Shown piece by piece: positions 18,439-29,213 of a DNA stretch of 64,000 bases. This DNA comes from Duganella sp. 1224 (GTDB lineage Bacteria > Pseudomonadota > Gammaproteobacteria > Burkholderiales > Burkholderiaceae_D). Where the stretch lies: positions 1 to 64,000 of the forward strand of contig NZ_JACBYS010000011.1 in assembly GCF_013408245.1 (NCBI RefSeq), in the 5' to 3' direction. Every line of letters starts with the position of its first letter. The first letter of the stretch is position 1. Both the position numbers and the translations under genes were made by a program. The notes beneath the pieces were generated by a model that was not told the DNA's origin, ran no database searches, and worked only from the letters and a program-made list of their open reading frames with translations.

Positions 18439-19373
18439 AAATACGCCGTCTCTTCCTCAGCCTGCTCGCCGCGCTGGCCGCTCCCTACGCCCTGTCCGCG
18501 CCGGCGGCCTGCAGCGGCAAGGCGCCGTCCGGCGAGCTGACCGCCACGCGCATCGCCGCCGCCAATTCCACGCGCGGCGAGCCGGGCCTGTACGAAGGCC
18601 CGGTATGGATCAAGGACGCGCTGTACTTCTCCGACTTCACCTTCGGCCCCGGCTTCCCGTCGCGCATCATGAAGCTGGACGCCAACGGCAAGGTCAGCGT
18701 GGCGATCGAGGACAGCGGCAGCAACGGCCTGGCCACCGACGGCCACGGCAACATCATCGCCGCCACCCACAAGTGGAAATCGGTGTCGATCTACACGCTG
18801 GACGGCAAGCGCAGCGACCTGGTCAGCAAATTTGACGGCAACGTCTTCAACTCGCCGAACGACATGGCGCTGGCGGACGACGACACGCTGTACTTCAGCG
18901 ACCCCGACTTCCAGCGCACGGCCGCGCCGGGCGGGCAGGACAAGACGCGCGTGTACCGCGTCGGCAACGACGGCAAGATCACGGTGGTGGACGACACGCT
19001 GCAGAATCCGAACGGCGTGTCGCTGTCGCCCAAGGGCGACGTCCTGTACGTCAACGGCATGGTGGGCGAGCACGGCGTACTGCGCGCCTACCCGATCGTC
19101 AACGGCCAGCCGCAGCAAGGCAAGGACCTGGTGGACAAGCTGGGCATTCCGGACGGCATGGCGGTCGACTGCTACGGCAACATCTACGTGACCGAGCACA
19201 CCGACAAGCGGCTGCGCGTGTTCACGCCGGCCGGCAAGCAGATCGCCACGATCAAGGTGGACGCCAACGTCACCAACGCCGCCTTCGGCGGCGCCGACGG
19301 CAAGACGCTCTACATCACCGGCGCCGGCGCGCTGTGGCAACTCAAGCTGGACGTCACCGGCTCGCCCTACTAA
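18435..19373 (+). CDS. Secreted SMP-30/gluconolactonase-like beta-propeller protein
   Basis: 312 residues with a signal peptide cut near LSAPAA. The mature protein has repeating beta-propeller segments (GPVWIKDALYFSDF, NGLATDGHGNIIAA, PNDMALADDDTLYFSD, PDGMAVDCYGNIYV) typical of the SMP-30/LRE family. The metal-ligand residues Glu (YEGPVW) and Asn/Asp (SPNDMA, PDGMAVD) of calcium- or zinc-dependent lactonases appear conserved. It is likely a periplasmic lactonase or sugar-lactone esterase. It overlaps the J-like gene by four bases and may be its operon passenger. Confidence 0.82.
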   Translation: MKIRRLFLSLLAALAAPYALSAPAACSGKAPSGELTATRIAAANSTRGEPGLYEGPVWIKDALYFSDFTFGPGFPSRIMKLDANGKVSVAIEDSGSNGLATDGHGNIIAATHKWKSVSIYTLDGKRSDLVSKFDGNVFNSPNDMALADDDTLYFSDPDFQRTAAPGGQDKTRVYRVGNDGKITVVDDTLQNPNGVSLSPKGDVLYVNGMVGEHGVLRAYPIVNGQPQQGKDLVDKLGIPDGMAVDCYGNIYVTEHTDKRLRVFTPAGKQIATIKVDANVTNAAFGGADGKTLYITGAGALWQLKLDVTGSPY

Positions 19374-19380
19374 CCCCATT

Positions 19381-19468
19381 CCGGGGTCAGGTCCTCCATT
19401 TCTACACGAGCTTAGCAGTAGGCGCGCCTACTGCTAAGCTCGTGTAGAAATGGAGGACCTGACCCCGG
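19381..19468. repeat. 88-bp perfect palindrome between convergent genes
   Basis: Two 44-base arms match without a mismatch or loop, with the centre at GGCG/CGCC (19424/19425). The outer ends read CCGGGGTCAGGTCC, close to the GGGGTCAGACC half of the 30-bp palindromes elsewhere in the window. It fills nearly the whole gap between the SMP-30-like gene (stop 19373) and mnmE (stop at 19472). Transcripts from either side would form a very stable hairpin, so it may work as a bidirectional terminator. Confidence 0.95.
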
Positions 19469-19471
19469 AGT

Positions 19472-20851
19472 TTATTTGCCGATGCAGAAGCGGCTGAAGA
19501 TGACGCCGAGCAGGTCGTCGGAGGAGAAGGCGCCGGTGATGCTGGACAGCTGCACTTGCGCCAGCCGCAGTTCTTCGGCGAACAGGTCGAGCGACTGGTC
19601 GTTCTGCGCCGCGTGTTCGCCGGCGCGCGCCAGGTGGGCGCCGGCGTTCTTCAGCGCGATCAGGTGCCGCTCGCGCGCCAGGTATAGCGATTCGCCGGTC
19701 TGCTGCCAGCCGGCGATGCGCAGCAGTTCCCGCCGCAGCAAATCAATCCCGACATGGTCGTGCGCCGACAGGTAGATGTGGGTGGCGTCTTCCATCACGT
19801 CCACCGCCGGCTTGTGGCCCGATAAATCGATCTTGTTCCAGATGCGCAGCACCGGCACGCCAGCCGGGAAGGCGGCGGTGATGTTTTCGTCGGCGCGCGA
19901 CGGGCCGTGGTCGGCGTCCAGCAGGTGCAGGATGACGTCGGCCTTGCCGACCTCGCCCCAGGTGCGCTCGATGCCGATGCGCTCAACCACGTCCACCGCC
20001 TCCTCCGGCGCGCGGATGCCGGCGGTGTCGATGATGTTGAGCGGGATGCCTTCGATCTGGATGGTCTCGGTGACCTTGTCGCGCGTGGTGCCGGCGATCG
20101 GCGTGACGATGGCCACGTCGTTGCCCGCCAGCGCGTTCAGCAGCGACGATTTGCCAACGTTGGGCTGGCCCACCAGCACCACGTTCAGCCCCTCGCGCAG
20201 CAGCGCGCCCTGCGCCGCCTGCCGGAACACCTGCTCCAGCGCGTCGACGATGCCCTTCAGCTGGCCGCGCGCGTCGGATTTTTCCAGGAAGTCAATTTCT
20301 TCTTCCGGGAAGTCCAGCGTGGCTTCCACCAGCATGCGCAGGTTGGTCACGCTGGCCACCAGCGTGTTGACCGTTTTCGAGAACGCGCCCGACAGCGATT
20401 GCGACGCCGATTTGGCCGCCGCTTCCGTCGAAGCATCGATCAGGTCGGCCACCGCCTCGGCCTGCGCCAGGTCCAGCTTGTCATTCAGATAGGCGCGGCG
20501 GGTGAATTCGCCCGGCTCGGCCAGCCGCAGTCCGAGCGCCTCGCCCGCCTCCAGCACGCGCTGCAGCAGCATCTGCAGCACGATCGGGCCGCCGTGGCCC
20601 TGCAGTTCCAGCACGTCCTCGCCGGTATACGAATGCGGGCCCTTGAACCAGATGGCGATGCCCTGGTCGATGATGGCGCCGTCGGCCTGCTTGAACGGAA
20701 TGTAGGTGGCATGGCGCGGCTTGAGCGCGTCGGCGCCGAACAGCGCGGCGATCAGCGCCTGCAGATGCTTGCCGGAGGCGCGCACCACGCCGATGCCGCC
20801 GCGTCCCGGTGCGGTGGCGATGGCGGCAATGGGGGAGGAGTCGATGTTCAT
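19472..20851 (-). CDS. mnmE: tRNA uridine-5-carboxymethylaminomethyl modification GTPase MnmE
   Basis: 459 residues. An N-terminal folate-binding domain precedes a GTPase domain with G1 GQPNVGKSS (about residues 226-234), G2/G3 (TPIAGTTRD, DTAG) and G4 NKID. The protein ends with the C-terminal motif CIGK that carries the catalytic Cys. With MnmG it installs the cmnm5 group on wobble U34 of certain tRNAs. It is the last gene of the leftward rpmH-rnpA-yidD-yidC-mnmE set, but a terminator-like hairpin separates it from yidC. Confidence 0.97.
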   Translation of the reverse strand: MNIDSSPIAAIATAPGRGGIGVVRASGKHLQALIAALFGADALKPRHATYIPFKQADGAIIDQGIAIWFKGPHSYTGEDVLELQGHGGPIVLQMLLQRVLEAGEALGLRLAEPGEFTRRAYLNDKLDLAQAEAVADLIDASTEAAAKSASQSLSGAFSKTVNTLVASVTNLRMLVEATLDFPEEEIDFLEKSDARGQLKGIVDALEQVFRQAAQGALLREGLNVVLVGQPNVGKSSLLNALAGNDVAIVTPIAGTTRDKVTETIQIEGIPLNIIDTAGIRAPEEAVDVVERIGIERTWGEVGKADVILHLLDADHGPSRADENITAAFPAGVPVLRIWNKIDLSGHKPAVDVMEDATHIYLSAHDHVGIDLLRRELLRIAGWQQTGESLYLARERHLIALKNAGAHLARAGEHAAQNDQSLDLFAEELRLAQVQLSSITGAFSSDDLLGVIFSRFCIGK

Positions 20852-20872
20852 ACGGGAATTGTAAAGTATAAA

Positions 20873-20899
20873 AAAAGCCCGCGTTCAACGCGGGCTTTT
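20873..20899 (-). terminator. Rho-independent terminator after yidC
   Basis: Seven G/C pairs (GCCCGCG/CGCGGGC) plus four A/T pairs close a five-base loop. On the minus strand the stem is followed by a run of T. It lies just downstream of yidC (ends 20922) and upstream of mnmE, so mnmE probably has its own promoter or is read at reduced level. Confidence 0.85.
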
Positions 20900-20921
20900 A
20901 TGCAACAGCCTGGCGCGCCGC

Positions 20922-22673
20922 TTAGGTGTTGGCGGCGGCGGGCGTGCCGAATTTCTTCGAGATCACGTACTGCTGGCCAATCGACAGCACGTTGTTGACC
21001 ACCCAGTACAGCACCAGGCCGGACGGGAAGAAGAAGAACATCACCGAGAACGCCAGCGGCATGAACAGCATCATCTTGGCCTGCATCGGGTCGGCCGGCG
21101 CCGGGTTCAGCTTGGTGGTGATGAACATCGAAATCGCGTACAGCACCGGCAGGATCGCGTACGGATCGTGCTGGGCCAGGTCGGTGATCCAGCCGACCCA
21201 TGGCGCGCCGCGGATTTCCACCGCCGACTGCAGCACGTAGTACAGCGCGATGAACACCGGCATCTGCACCAGGATCGGCAGGCAGCCGCCCAGCGGGTTG
21301 ATCTTCTCCTGCTTGTACAGCTCCATCGTGGCCTGGTTCATCTTGGCCGGGTCGCCCTTGTAGCGCTCGCGGATGGCTTGCATCTTCGGCGTCACCAGCT
21401 TGACCTTGGCCATGCTGCGGTAGCCGGCCGCCGACAGCGGGAAGAACAGCAGCTTGATCAGGATGGTGAAGACGATGATGGTCCAGCCCCAGTTGCCCAG
21501 CAGCGAGTGGATGTAGTTGATCACGGCGAACATCGGCTTGGCGATCATGGCCAGGAAGCCGTAGTCGCGCACCAGGATCAGGCCGGGCGCGGTGGCGTCC
21601 AGCAGCTTGGCTTCCTGCGGGCCGGAGAACAGCCTGGCGTTGTTGCTGACGGTGGCGCCCGGCGCGATGGTGCCCAGCGGCTGCTTGATGGCGATGCCGT
21701 AGACATTGGTGTCGATCTTCGACGTTTCGATCTCATGCGTCAGCTTCTGCTGCGGAATGAAGGCCGAGACGAAGAAGTGCTGCGAAATCGCGATCCAGCC
21801 GTTGTCGGCCTTGGTGGCGTGGTCCTGCACCATCGGCTTGCCGGTCTTGGCCGCTTCCTGCGCCTCTTTTTCCAGCGTGTCGAACTTCAGCTTCTCGTAG
21901 TGCTTTTCCTCGGTGTACAGCGTCGGGCCGGTGTAGCTGCTGTTGAAGAACGAGTCGCCGGCCGGCTTGTTGCCGTCGTGCGCCAGGCGCAGGTACAGCG
22001 TTGGCGTGATCGGCGCGGCGCCGACGTTGGTCACGTCGTGGCGCACGTCGATGACGTAGTCGCCTCGCTTGAAGGTGAAGGTCTTGGTCAGCTTGACGCC
22101 GCCCTCTTCCGATTCCAGCACCAGTTGCACCTGGTTGCCGTCGTTCAGCATGCGCGGGCCGGGCTTGGCCACGAACGGGCTGGTGTGGTTAGGCATCACG
22201 CCCGACGGGCCGTACAGGCCGGTCTGCGCCAGGTAGGTCTTGCCGATGCCGGCGTCGACGTCGAACAGCACCACGTTCTTGCTGTTGTCGCCCGGTTCGC
22301 ACCACTTGAACAGGCCGAAGCAGCCGTTGAACCAGCCCGGATGGCTGTTTTCCTTGTACTTCAACAGTTCCAGGCGCTTGATGACGCCGCCCTGGGTGTC
22401 GATGTCGGCGCGCACCACGTCGGTGGTGATGGTGATGCGCTCGGCCTTGAACGGCGGCGCGTCGGTGGCGGCGCTGGCGCCGGCGGCGGCCGCTCCCGGC
22501 ACGGCGGCAACGGCGGCCGGCGCGGCGGCCGGCTTGGCCGGCGCCGTCTTGGCGGCCGGCGGCGGCGGTGCAAACATCGATGGATGGCCGTTCGAGACTT
22601 GCCAGTTGTTCCACAGAACAACCAGCGACACCGCGAACACGATCCACAAAATGGTACGTTTATTGATATCCAT
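20922..22673 (-). CDS. yidC: Membrane protein insertase YidC
   Basis: 583 residues. An N-terminal signal-anchor helix (residues 7-24) and an Ala/Pro-rich linker lead to the large periplasmic beta-supersandwich domain. The conserved five-helix insertase core starts near residue 375 (NWGWTIIVFTILIKLLFFPLS; NPLGGCLPILVQMPVFIALYYVL). It inserts inner-membrane proteins, alone or with SecYEG. The gene starts nine bases after the yidD stop codon, in the usual origin-proximal order. Confidence 0.97.
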   Translation of the reverse strand: MDINKRTILWIVFAVSLVVLWNNWQVSNGHPSMFAPPPPAAKTAPAKPAAAPAAVAAVPGAAAAGASAATDAPPFKAERITITTDVVRADIDTQGGVIKRLELLKYKENSHPGWFNGCFGLFKWCEPGDNSKNVVLFDVDAGIGKTYLAQTGLYGPSGVMPNHTSPFVAKPGPRMLNDGNQVQLVLESEEGGVKLTKTFTFKRGDYVIDVRHDVTNVGAAPITPTLYLRLAHDGNKPAGDSFFNSSYTGPTLYTEEKHYEKLKFDTLEKEAQEAAKTGKPMVQDHATKADNGWIAISQHFFVSAFIPQQKLTHEIETSKIDTNVYGIAIKQPLGTIAPGATVSNNARLFSGPQEAKLLDATAPGLILVRDYGFLAMIAKPMFAVINYIHSLLGNWGWTIIVFTILIKLLFFPLSAAGYRSMAKVKLVTPKMQAIRERYKGDPAKMNQATMELYKQEKINPLGGCLPILVQMPVFIALYYVLQSAVEIRGAPWVGWITDLAQHDPYAILPVLYAISMFITTKLNPAPADPMQAKMMLFMPLAFSVMFFFFPSGLVLYWVVNNVLSIGQQYVISKKFGTPAAANT

Positions 22674-22682
22674 TAGGTATTT

Positions 22683-22946
22683 TCAGGAGTGGTTGCAACC
22701 GCAAGCGGTCGTTGAAGAATTCGGTTTGCCGTCGGCCGGCGGCACCGGGTCGAGGCCGCCCTCGTGCCAGGGATGGCAGCGGCACACGCGCTTGACGGCC
22801 AGCCAGCTGCCGCGCGCGGCGCCGTGCACTTGCAGCGCTTCCAGCGCATAGTTCGAGCAGCTCGGGTAAAACCGGCAGCTCGGCCGCATCATCGGACTGA
22901 TGGCCAGTTGATAAAAGCGCAGCAGGAAGCGGAGCACGGTTTTCAT
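22683..22946 (-). CDS. yidD: Membrane protein insertion efficiency factor YidD
   Basis: 87 residues. The start at 22946 overlaps the rnpA stop (ATGA arrangement); a longer in-frame extension into rnpA is a shadow. It shows the family hallmark FYQLAISPMMRPSCRFYPSCSNYALEAL with the two paired cysteines and ends CRCHPWHEGGLDPVP. YidD is a small amphipathic membrane-associated factor that helps YidC/Sec-dependent insertion. Confidence 0.95.
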   Translation of the reverse strand: MKTVLRFLLRFYQLAISPMMRPSCRFYPSCSNYALEALQVHGAARGSWLAVKRVCRCHPWHEGGLDPVPPADGKPNSSTTACGCNHS

Positions 22947-23386
22947 GGCGACCTGTGGGGCGGCGGCGAGGCCGCCAGTTTGGCCTGCGCGGCGAACAGA
23001 CGCGTCAATTCCACCCGCAAGGCTGCCTTCAGCTTGGCGGTGGTGGCGGGTCCATCCTTGCTGTTGACCGGCTTGGCCAGGCGCACCACGCAATCGATGG
23101 CGGGCAGGCCGGTCACGCGGAACAGTTCGCGGGTAACGCGCTTGATCGTGTTGCGGGTGACGGCGCGCGGCGCGAAGCGCTTGGCCACCACGACGCCCAG
23201 CCGCGCATGCGGCAGGTGGTTCAGACGGGTGTACAGCACGAAGTGCGCGCTTTTTTGGCTGGGGCGCAAACGAAAAACGGATGAAAATTCATCCGTTTTA
23301 ACGATACGCCGAGCGCGCGCGAAGTCGTGTGAACCTTCGCCTGTCGAGCCGCTGGGGATGCAGCTGTCCACGCGATCAGCTAACAA
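22943..23386 (-). CDS. rnpA: Ribonuclease P protein component
   Basis: 147 residues if started at the TTG at 23386. The conserved core begins near residue 24 (ARRIVKTDEFSSVFRLRP) and includes the RNR-type signature (ARLGVVVAKRFAPRAVTRNTIKR). It binds the RNase P RNA for 5' tRNA maturation. No ATG is available ahead of the core; TTG at 23386 or GTG at 23371 are the candidate starts, so the exact N-terminus is uncertain. It follows rpmH by nine bases. Confidence 0.93.
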   Translation of the reverse strand: MLADRVDSCIPSGSTGEGSHDFARARRIVKTDEFSSVFRLRPSQKSAHFVLYTRLNHLPHARLGVVVAKRFAPRAVTRNTIKRVTRELFRVTGLPAIDCVVRLAKPVNSKDGPATTAKLKAALRVELTRLFAAQAKLAASPPPHRSP

Positions 23387-23395
23387 GTGACTAGC

Positions 23396-23530
23396 TTATA
23401 CAGCCAGACGCTTGCGGCCTTTGGCGCGGCGTGCGTTCAGCACCTGGCGGCCACCACGGGTAGCCATACGTGCGCGGAAGCCGTGGGTACGCTTACGGCG
23501 TACAACGGAAGGTTGGTAAGTACGTTTCAT
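23396..23530 (-). CDS. rpmH: 50S ribosomal protein L34
   Basis: 44 residues, MKRTYQPSVVRRKRTHGFR to the end KGRKRLAV, the full usual length of L34. It is the first gene of the leftward set at the origin, and its start faces dnaA. Too short for most ORF screens but unambiguous. Confidence 0.98.
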   Translation of the reverse strand: MKRTYQPSVVRRKRTHGFRARMATRGGRQVLNARRAKGRKRLAV

Positions 23531-23919
23531 GTTGGTCTCGCTTAAAGCAGAAAAAAATGCAAAATCGGGTCAGACGGCCCGTCAGTTTTTGGTGCCAATG
23601 ACACTTCGCGCACCTATGCCAACGCTATCCGGCACAAGCTGGGTCCATCTCATCGCCCGCTAAATCCTCGCTACTCCATATCGGTATCCATGTGAAGAAA
23701 CAAGGAATACGGGCGGGGAACCCTGAATTATCAGCATTTCGGCCCTGCTTGTCAACAACAGACTGGTCGCGCCCGCCGCCCCGGCGCCGCGCCGGGCGCG
23801 AAAAAATCCTGTCGCGCCTGTGGATAACTTAGGCGAGCGAGAGTAGAATAGCGCGTTACGTGTGAAAAACTCCCAAGTTGCCCACACCCTTATACAGTAA
23901 GAACACAGATAGTCGATTC
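23531..23919. other. Probable replication origin region (oriC) between rpmH and dnaA
   Basis: 389 bases without a gene. It contains one perfect DnaA box on the minus strand (TGTGGATAA, 23819-23827) and weaker look-alikes such as TTGCCCACA (23878-23886). Local A-rich runs lie at 23551-23565 and 23800-23805. Genes diverge from this gap (rpmH leftward, dnaA rightward), the classic oriC setting in betaproteobacteria. Only one perfect box was found, so other boxes are degenerate or the functional origin extends elsewhere. Confidence 0.6.
23821..23849 (+). promoter_or_regulatory. Candidate dnaA promoter with DnaA box over the -35
   Basis: TGGATA (23821-23826) and TAGAAT (23844-23849) are spaced by 17 bases, each four or five matches to consensus. 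The perfect DnaA box (23819-23827) covers the -35, a geometry that would allow autorepression by DnaA. Confidence 0.4.
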
Positions 23920-25326
23920 ATGGAAAATTTCTGGCAGACCTGCTCCGCCCAGCTGGAGCTGGAGCTGACGCCGCAACAATTCAGCGCCTGGATTAAGCCG
24001 CTCGTGCCGCTCGATTACGAGGCGGGCAAGCTGCGCGTGGCCGCACCCAACCGCTTCAAGCTGGACTGGGTCAAGACCCAGTTCGCCAGCCGCATCACGG
24101 CGCTGGCCTGCCAGTACTGGGAGCAGCCGACCGAGGTGCAGTTCGTGCTGGACCCGCGCCTGAGCGCGCCGAAGAAGCCGGCCGCGACCACCACGCCGGT
24201 GCCGGACCCGAACGGCGGCGCGCCCAGCAACAACGCCCGCATGGCCTCGGCCGACCCGACGCCGTCGGTGCCGGAGATGCCGGCCTCGGCGCAGCCGCGC
24301 CGCGAGCAGAGCCGCATCAACACCGACCTGACCTTCGACAGCTTCGTCACCGGTAAAGCCAACCAGCTGGCGCGCGCCGCCGCCATCCAGGTGGCCAACA
24401 ACCCGGGCGTGTCGTACAACCCGCTGTTCTTCTACGGCGGCGTCGGCCTCGGCAAGACCCACCTGATCCACGCCATCGGCAACCAGGTGATGGCCGACCA
24501 GCCGGGCGCGCGCATCCGCTACATCCACGCCGAGCAGTACGTGCGCGACGTGGTGACCGCCTACCAGCGCAAGGGCTTCGACGACTTCAAGCATTACTAC
24601 CACTCGCTGGACATGCTGCTGATCGACGATATCCAATTCTTCGGCGGCAAGAGCCGCACGCAGGAGGAATTCTTCTACGCGTTTGAAGCGCTGATCGCCG
24701 CCAAGAAGCAGATCATCATCACCTCGGATACCTATCCGAAGGAAATCACCGGCATGGACGACCGCCTGATCTCGCGCTTCGACTCCGGCCTGACGGTGGC
24801 CATCGAGCCGCCCGAGCTGGAAATGCGGGTGGCGATTCTGCTCAAGAAGGCCAAGCAGGAGGGCGTGACCTTCTCCGACGACGTCGCCTTCTTCGTGGCC
24901 AAGCACCTGCGCTCCAACGTGCGCGAGCTGGAAGGCGCGCTGCGCAAGATCCTGGCGTACTCGCGCTTCCACGGCAAGGACATCACGATCGACATCGTCA
25001 AGGAAGCGCTGAAGGATTTGCTGTCGGTGCAGAACCGCCAGATTTCGGTGGAAAACATCCAGAAGACGGTGGCCGACTTCTTCAACATCAAGGTGGCGGA
25101 CATGTACTCGAAGCGGCGGCCAGCCAACATCGCCCGCCCGCGCCAGATCGCCATGTACCTGGCCAAGGAGCTGACCCAGAAGTCGCTGCCGGAAATCGGC
25201 GAGCTGTTCGGCGGCCGCGACCACACCACGGTGCTGCACGCGGTGCGCAAGATCGCCCTCGACCGCACCAAGAACCCGGAATGCAACCACGAGCTGCACG
25301 TATTGGAACAAACCTTGAAGGGCTAA
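23920..25326 (+). CDS. dnaA: Chromosomal replication initiator DnaA
   Basis: 468 residues from the ATG at 23920, where the conserved MENFWQTCSAQLELELTPQQ segment begins; an upstream in-frame start adds 14 non-conserved residues. Domain I is about 1-85, a Pro/Ala/Asn-rich linker about 90-135, and the AAA+ domain has Walker A GGVGLGKTH and Walker B DMLLIDDIQ. Domain IV carries the DNA-binding signature GGRDHTTVLHAVRKI. It binds DnaA boxes at oriC and opens the duplex. Confidence 0.98.
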   Translation: MENFWQTCSAQLELELTPQQFSAWIKPLVPLDYEAGKLRVAAPNRFKLDWVKTQFASRITALACQYWEQPTEVQFVLDPRLSAPKKPAATTTPVPDPNGGAPSNNARMASADPTPSVPEMPASAQPRREQSRINTDLTFDSFVTGKANQLARAAAIQVANNPGVSYNPLFFYGGVGLGKTHLIHAIGNQVMADQPGARIRYIHAEQYVRDVVTAYQRKGFDDFKHYYHSLDMLLIDDIQFFGGKSRTQEEFFYAFEALIAAKKQIIITSDTYPKEITGMDDRLISRFDSGLTVAIEPPELEMRVAILLKKAKQEGVTFSDDVAFFVAKHLRSNVRELEGALRKILAYSRFHGKDITIDIVKEALKDLLSVQNRQISVENIQKTVADFFNIKVADMYSKRRPANIARPRQIAMYLAKELTQKSLPEIGELFGGRDHTTVLHAVRKIALDRTKNPECNHELHVLEQTLKG

Positions 25327-25327
25327 C

Positions 25328-25347
25328 CCCCGCCGCTAGCGGCGGGG
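25328..25347 (+). terminator. Hairpin between dnaA and dnaN
   Basis: A 20-base perfect G/C palindrome (CCCCGCCGCTAGCGGCGGGG) starts just after the dnaA stop and is followed by a weak T-rich stretch. It may attenuate rather than fully stop transcription into dnaN. Confidence 0.5.
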
Positions 25348-25439
25348 CGGGTTTGGCTTTATCATTTAGTCAAACCTGTCCGTCCGCTCACAAGGCAAAA
25401 AGTATTAAAACATCGTTAAATTTTTACTGAGGATAATCT

Positions 25440-26546
25440 ATGCAATTGGTCAAAACCACCCGTGATACGCTACTCCGGCCACTGCAGATCGTGAGCGGTA
25501 TTGTCGAGCGTCGGCACACCATGCCGATTCTGGCCAATATCCTCATCCGCAAAGAGGGCGAGAGCGTATCCTTCCTGTCGACCGACACCGAAGTGCAGAT
25601 CACCACGATCGCCGAGATCGGCGCCGGCCCGGAAGTGACCGGCACCACGGTGGCCGCGCGCAAGCTGCTGGACATCCTGCGCGCGCTGCCGGAATCGGGC
25701 GACGTCTCGATCACGCTGCAAAACAAGCGCCTGGCGGTGCAGTCCGGCAAATCGCGCTTCGCGCTGCAGACCCTGGCCGCCGAGGAATTCCCGACCGTGC
25801 AGCAGGCTGACAGCTTCAGCGCCTCGGTCACGCTGCCGCAGAAAACCCTGAAGCACCTGTTCAACATGGTGCACTTCTCGATGGCCCAGCAGGACATCCG
25901 CTACTACCTGAACGGCCTGCTGCTGGTCCTGGACGGCAACAACGTCATCGCCGTGGCCACCGACGGCCACCGCCTGGCCTTCTGCCAGGTCGAGACCGAG
26001 CAGTCGTTCGCGCGCCAGGAAGTCATCATCCCGCGCAAGACCATCATCGAACTGCAGCGCCTGCTGGAAGAAAACGACGAGCCGGTGCAACTGGACATCG
26101 CCGCCAACCAGGTCAAGCTGACCTTTGCCGACATCGAGCTGATCTCCAAGCTGGTGGAAGGCAAGTTCCCCGACTACACGCGCGTGATCCCCAAGGGCTA
26201 CAAGAACGAATTCACCATCGGCCGCGATGAACTGCTGCGCTCGCTGCAGCGCGCGGCCATCATGACCAGCGATAAATTCAAGGGCGTGCGCTGCATCATC
26301 ACGCCGGGCAGCATGAAGATCAGCTCCACCAACGCCGACCAGGAAGAAGCGGTGGAAGAACTGGAAATCGACTACGGCGGCGACAGCGTCGACATCGGCT
26401 TCAACGTCACCTACCTGCTGGACGTGCTGAACAACCTGAAATGCGACCAGGTCAACGTCGCGCTCGGCGATTCCAACTCGTCGGCGCTGATCTCGATCCC
26501 GGACAACGCCGACTTCAAGTACGTCGTCATGCCGATGCGCATTTGA
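25440..26546 (+). CDS. dnaN: DNA polymerase III beta sliding clamp
   Basis: 368 residues, normal length for the beta clamp. It begins MQLVKTTRDTLLRPLQIVSGIVERRHTMP and ends with the conserved VMPMRI. Three repeated clamp domains are expected. The dimer encircles DNA and tethers the polymerase. Gene order dnaA-dnaN-gyrB is standard; recF, often between dnaN and gyrB, is absent here. Confidence 0.98.
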   Translation: MQLVKTTRDTLLRPLQIVSGIVERRHTMPILANILIRKEGESVSFLSTDTEVQITTIAEIGAGPEVTGTTVAARKLLDILRALPESGDVSITLQNKRLAVQSGKSRFALQTLAAEEFPTVQQADSFSASVTLPQKTLKHLFNMVHFSMAQQDIRYYLNGLLLVLDGNNVIAVATDGHRLAFCQVETEQSFARQEVIIPRKTIIELQRLLEENDEPVQLDIAANQVKLTFADIELISKLVEGKFPDYTRVIPKGYKNEFTIGRDELLRSLQRAAIMTSDKFKGVRCIITPGSMKISSTNADQEEAVEELEIDYGGDSVDIGFNVTYLLDVLNNLKCDQVNVALGDSNSSALISIPDNADFKYVVMPMRI

Positions 26547-26556
26547 CGCCACCGTC

Positions 26557-26620
26557 GCTCCGGCGTACGCCGGAGCCCATAGAACGCATGCTCAGCATGG
26601 ATTCCGGCGTGCGCCGGAAT
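26557..26620. repeat. REP-like double hairpin between dnaN and gyrB
   Basis: Two palindromes, GCTCCGGCGTACGCCGGAGC (26557-26576) and ATTCCGGCGTGCGCCGGAAT (26601-26620), flank a short spacer. The cores are nearly identical and match the hairpin at 11223. This is the layout of a bacterial interspersed mosaic element. It sits where recF is found in many genomes. Confidence 0.75.
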
Positions 26621-26663
26621 GACGTCCCCAGTAATACAGTTACATTGATTGAGAAAGCAGCAC

Positions 26664-29156
<2,493 letters not shown>

Positions 29157-29172
29157 TCGAAGTTAGCATTAC

Positions 29173-29205
29173 TTGCCTGCCGCATCTAAATAATGCGGCA
29201 GGCAA
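29173..29205. terminator. Strong hairpin between gyrB and the truncated methyltransferase
   Basis: A 13-base perfect stem (TTGCCTGCCGCAT and its complement) closes a seven-base loop. It lies between the converging ends of gyrB and the methyltransferase fragment. Neither side has a long T run, so efficiency is uncertain. Confidence 0.6.
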
Positions 29206-29213
29206 CGTGCTAG

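Noticed and set aside
26547..26663. Small gene in the dnaN-gyrB gap
   Set aside because: The gap is filled by two palindromic hairpins and the gyrB ribosome site; no coding frame of any length stands out.
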